Shown piece after piece: positions 61,414 to 64,000 of a DNA stretch of 64,000 bases (position 1 is the stretch's first letter; each line of letters starts with the position of its first letter). A program made the position numbers and the translations under genes. Where the stretch lies: the NCBI GenBank assembly GCA_000381605.1, contig KB906754.1, positions 1,199,147-1,263,146 on the forward strand, in the 5' to 3' direction. Source of the DNA: Acidobacteriaceae bacterium KBS 89. GTDB lineage: Bacteria > Acidobacteriota > Terriglobia > Terriglobales > Acidobacteriaceae. The notes under the pieces were generated by a model. The model did no database searches. It had not been told where the DNA came from and worked only from the letters and a program-made list of their open reading frames with translations.

Positions 61414-63068
61414 TAGTTGCCAAGATAGGTGCGGTCTGCCTGCTGGACAAGGTAGCGGCGGTTCTGGTCGAACAGGATTCGGGCCAATCCGTCGCGGTAG
61501 TTAATGTCGATGAGGAAGCTGCGGAGGACGTCGAAGCCGAGAAGTCCGGAGACCTCGACACCCGTGCCATGACTCTTAGGTGTCAGATCAAAGGATATGG
61601 CGGACTGGTTGGGGAACTCAGTACCGGCGAAGCGGTAAAGTGGAAATTTAAATGGACTGGAGACCTTAAGAAGGCTTCCGTCGGAAGAGTAGACGTCGGC
61701 TCGGTTCACATCGCCGCCGCCCTCCTTGGGAATCACCTTGACCACGGGACCAGAGATGCCACGGATGGCGAGGCTACCATCGGTGCTCTTGCCGAGGGTT
61801 CGGCTGGCTGAGTCGGGCGAGAGGACGGTGAGGAGGGCGCCGGTATCGAGGACGAAGAGATAGGGACCCTGTTTGTTGATCAGGGTGGGCACAATGATAT
61901 TGCCGCCATCGACGTAGACCTGAGACCAACCCCTGTTGGTGGGGGTCACTATCGACCTCTCGTTTCCAGGCGCTGCCGCGAGAGGATCCGTGGGAAGCGG
62001 ACTAAGAGTTACGGACTGATCGGGATAATCGATGTGAATGAGGTGATCACGGAAGAGGTCCAGACCGATAAGGCCGTTTGCACCCGCCAGAGTGGCGGAG
62101 GCAACAACGTGAACGGGACAGTCGCTGTACTGTACTGAGCCGATCTTCAGGTGGTCAAGGACGCCAGTGTAGGGCACCTTGGTTGCGCCGGCGACAAGCG
62201 GACGGACACCTGCCTTCGCAGCCTGTTTCTCATCGAGGAAGATGCCTGAAACGCTGGAGTCTAGCTCGAGCAGCTGACTGTCGCCGTTGAGCCGCGTCGT
62301 AAAGCCCCAGGAGCGAATGAGCGTTCCGTTCAACATGACAGGCGCAAGCTGAAGCTTGGCGATCTGGACCGCCTCGACCTCGCTGCAGAACTTGTGCGCC
62401 TGAAGGATTGCCAGCTGACGCGTGAGCTCCTCGATTTGCTCTGGCGGGAGCTGAGGTTTACCAAAGAGAAAAGCGTTCAGTGGCACGGCGCGATCAGCCA
62501 CGGGGAGCGAGCTCAGGTAGGCCGCTAGGATCTCGGGATCGTTGGGGGAGAGCTTGCGAGCGATATCAAGTTCGTGATCCGCTGCCACGTGTCGCGAGAG
62601 GAGCTGATTGATCAATCCCTTGCCAAAGTGGCCTCGTGCGGAGCAGGCGTCCAGTGCAAGGGCACGCGAATATCCGGCGTCGGCCTCCGGAATCTGTCCG
62701 GAGCGTAGAAGAACATCGCCGGTAGATGCCTGGATCTCGGCAGAGGTGGGTGCAGCCGCGACGGCACTCTTCGCTGTGGCAAGAGCGGCAGAGAGTTTAT
62801 TGCCTGTGAGCTGCGCGCGGATCAGGCCGGCGTACGCGGCGGGCGAGGGAGAGGACGCAACCTGGGCGGCGTAGAGAGTTTCCGCACGCTCCGTATCGCC
62901 GGAGACAAGAGCGCTAAGCGCTTCGCCAGGTGCGGGGGGCGCCTGAAAGGCACAGTGGATCTTACCGTCGGCAGCAGGAGGATGGAGACTGGGACTGCTT
63001 TGGGTGGGGGTTTGACAGAGTGTAACGGACGGCAAAGAAAGAACAGCAAAGACAAAAAAACGGCGCAT
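61407..63068 (-). CDS. Secreted retropepsin-like aspartic protease with TPR-type N-terminus
   Basis: The 553-residue protein has a signal peptide (FFVFAVLSLPSVTLCQ). TPR-like helices cover about 45-190 (GDTERAETLYAAQ, GQIPEADAGYSRALAL). Two retropepsin-like lobes follow: the second has FVLDTGALLTVLS with the catalytic DTG; the first has LLELDSSVSGIFL in which DTG is replaced by DSS. Each ends in a hydrophobic-GLxGxD motif (LIGLDLFRDH and LLGFDVLRSF). Coding here is rich in C/T on the minus strand. Confidence 0.75.
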   Translation of the reverse strand: MRRFFVFAVLSLPSVTLCQTPTQSSPSLHPPAADGKIHCAFQAPPAPGEALSALVSGDTERAETLYAAQVASSPSPAAYAGLIRAQLTGNKLSAALATAKSAVAAAPTSAEIQASTGDVLLRSGQIPEADAGYSRALALDACSARGHFGKGLINQLLSRHVAADHELDIARKLSPNDPEILAAYLSSLPVADRAVPLNAFLFGKPQLPPEQIEELTRQLAILQAHKFCSEVEAVQIAKLQLAPVMLNGTLIRSWGFTTRLNGDSQLLELDSSVSGIFLDEKQAAKAGVRPLVAGATKVPYTGVLDHLKIGSVQYSDCPVHVVASATLAGANGLIGLDLFRDHLIHIDYPDQSVTLSPLPTDPLAAAPGNERSIVTPTNRGWSQVYVDGGNIIVPTLINKQGPYLFVLDTGALLTVLSPDSASRTLGKSTDGSLAIRGISGPVVKVIPKEGGGDVNRADVYSSDGSLLKVSSPFKFPLYRFAGTEFPNQSAISFDLTPKSHGTGVEVSGLLGFDVLRSFLIDINYRDGLARILFDQNRRYLVQQADRTYLGNYY

Positions 63069-63373
63069 TAACTGGTCCCGGAGAAATTAATAAGGTTCGC
63101 GCAATCGTACCAGCAGACCGGGCTTCTGGGAAAAAGGATTCATTAGCCTGAACTACTGCTTAAGTTGCACAACTCATCAGTGACTACTTCCTCAAGCCGT
63201 CCACTACGATCTTCATATGCTGTCCTTTCAAAGCGGCACTACGGGCAAATGAGCCTGGGGAATTTTCGCGGGCCGCGGGCAGACGCAGACTCTTCTCCGC
63301 CTCAATCGTGATTCTTCCTCATCTCCCGGATGAAGTCTGCGCTGTTGGAGTTGAAGCTACGCCGGTGCCGGTT
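63069..63373. other. 305-base intergenic region
   Basis: Between two minus-strand genes. It must contain the promoter of the protease gene (from 63069 rightward). I see no repeat, RNA or further gene; frames on either strand have no supporting features. Confidence 0.4.
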
Positions 63374-64000
63374 TCAGGAACTCGCCAGGCAAGCCTGAAG
63401 GGCCTTGTTCGCTGCATCGAGTACCTTCTGCGCCGCCGCGACATCCTTCTCCGCAGCCCTGATCTCAGCTATAAGCTCCGGTTTTTGCGACGGGGGCGCG
63501 TTCTGGAGTTCGAGCTGAAGTGCCTTGACGATCTGCTTCGCTGCATTCACCGATTGCGTCGCCTGGTTAACCGCCGTGCGTTCGGCGAGACAGCGCACCG
63601 GAGCGGTCGTTAGAGTTCCTGCGATCTCGTAGTTGTCCGCCGGATTGAGCGCCTTCTCCGCCGCGTAAATCACGCCGTTCCCGCCGCCGAAGAGGAAGCC
63701 GAACTGCTGCCACCCGCCCTGTCCGATGATTCCCGGCGAACTGACATCGCCACCGCCCGTCTGCGACGCATCCCTGTAGAAGAGCAACTGCCCCTGCTGA
63801 TTGACCGCATAGATGATGTTGTTCCAACCGGTGAACAGAAACAAGAACTGCAACCATCCTCCCTGCCCGATCACCTGTGGCGAACTGACATCGCCGCCGC
63901 CCGTCTGCGACGCATCCACATAGCGCAGCAACTGCCCCTGTTGATTGACCGCGTAGATCACGTTGTTACCGCCGCCGAAGAGGAACTTGAACTGCTGCCA
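63374..64000 (-). CDS. Repeat-built protein, C-terminal part (runs off the right edge)
   Basis: The frame is open to the end of the window, so the N-terminus is missing. Two full repeats of about 45 residues and part of a third are seen: IYAVNQQGQLLxYxDASQTGG followed by GDVSS and IGQGGWxQFxFLFxGxNN. This pattern matches tachylectin-2-like beta-propeller blades. After these comes a segment rich in Ala and Gln/Lys (AVNQATQSVNAAKQIVKAL ... AAEKDVAAAQKVL), probably a coiled coil. No start codon can be assigned. Confidence 0.7.
   Translation of the reverse strand, partial: WQQFKFLFGGGNNVIYAVNQQGQLLRYVDASQTGGGDVSSPQVIGQGGWLQFLFLFTGWNNIIYAVNQQGQLLFYRDASQTGGGDVSSPGIIGQGGWQQFGFLFGGGNGVIYAAEKALNPADNYEIAGTLTTAPVRCLAERTAVNQATQSVNAAKQIVKALQLELQNAPPSQKPELIAEIRAAEKDVAAAQKVLDAANKALQACLASS

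Noticed and set aside
63560-64000. Regular repeats at the right end that could suggest a CRISPR array
   Set aside because: The unit is about 135-150 bases, stays in one reading frame and encodes repeated protein blades; there are no short direct repeats with unique spacers.

Overview
The window looks like a chromosomal segment of an Acidobacteriota member of the Granulicella/Edaphobacter/Terriglobus kind. This is inferred from the mix of secreted S9 peptidases, plant-polysaccharide hydrolases, an acetamidase, an OPT transporter, FmdE, CHAD and bactofilin genes at fairly high GC; no rRNA or single marker gene was used to prove it. I found no rRNA, tRNA, CRISPR array, prophage or complete insertion sequence.

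Layout. 0-6 kb: the end of a metallophosphoesterase, a secreted acetamidase/formamidase, an esterase, a secreted unknown and an ABC-F ATPase. 6-15.6 kb: a cell-wall amidase, an ArsR regulator next to a decayed AHSA1 gene, a VOC protein, alaS, a TonB-C-like protein, a DUF429 protein, an S4 RNA-binding protein and recX. 15.6-29 kb: two large secreted S9 peptidases, HNH and ComF genes, a beta-propeller protein and an OPT transporter. 28.8-38.8 kb: a flavodoxin-like protein, a MarR/pirin/YceI stress group, a degenerate receiver, and a LysR gene divergent from a complete RND efflux operon. 38.8-42.1 kb: a Kdp-type signalling set in which KdpD is divided between two divergent genes. 42.2-47.8 kb: GH28, a GH106-like gene and GH35, suggesting attack on rhamnogalacturonan-type pectin. 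48-54 kb: GYF_2 and DUF2752 membrane proteins, bactofilin, a SulP transporter, a CBS protein and FmdE. 54-58 kb: a CHAD protein, a cysteine-coding leader peptide, a 39-residue membrane peptide, a YeiH-family transporter and a multicopper oxidase. 58-64 kb: a large GH2 enzyme, a retropepsin-like protease, and the end of a repeat-built secreted protein.

The strongest unusual signal is at 55075-55225. A 20-codon reading frame ends in MPTRCCCS. Immediately after it lies TCTCCT, which is perfectly complementary to the ribosome-binding site AGGAGA of the following transporter pair. This has the architecture of a cysteine-sensing translational attenuator and would tie the YeiH-family 'sulfate exporter' to sulfur supply. 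Other notable signals are a GT-rich dispersed repeat present twice in opposite orientation, strand-composition flips near 6.0 and 61.4 kb, short dispersed repeats inserted in frame into two genes, the divided KdpD, and similar GGAAA/TTTCC palindromes upstream of three glycoside hydrolase genes.
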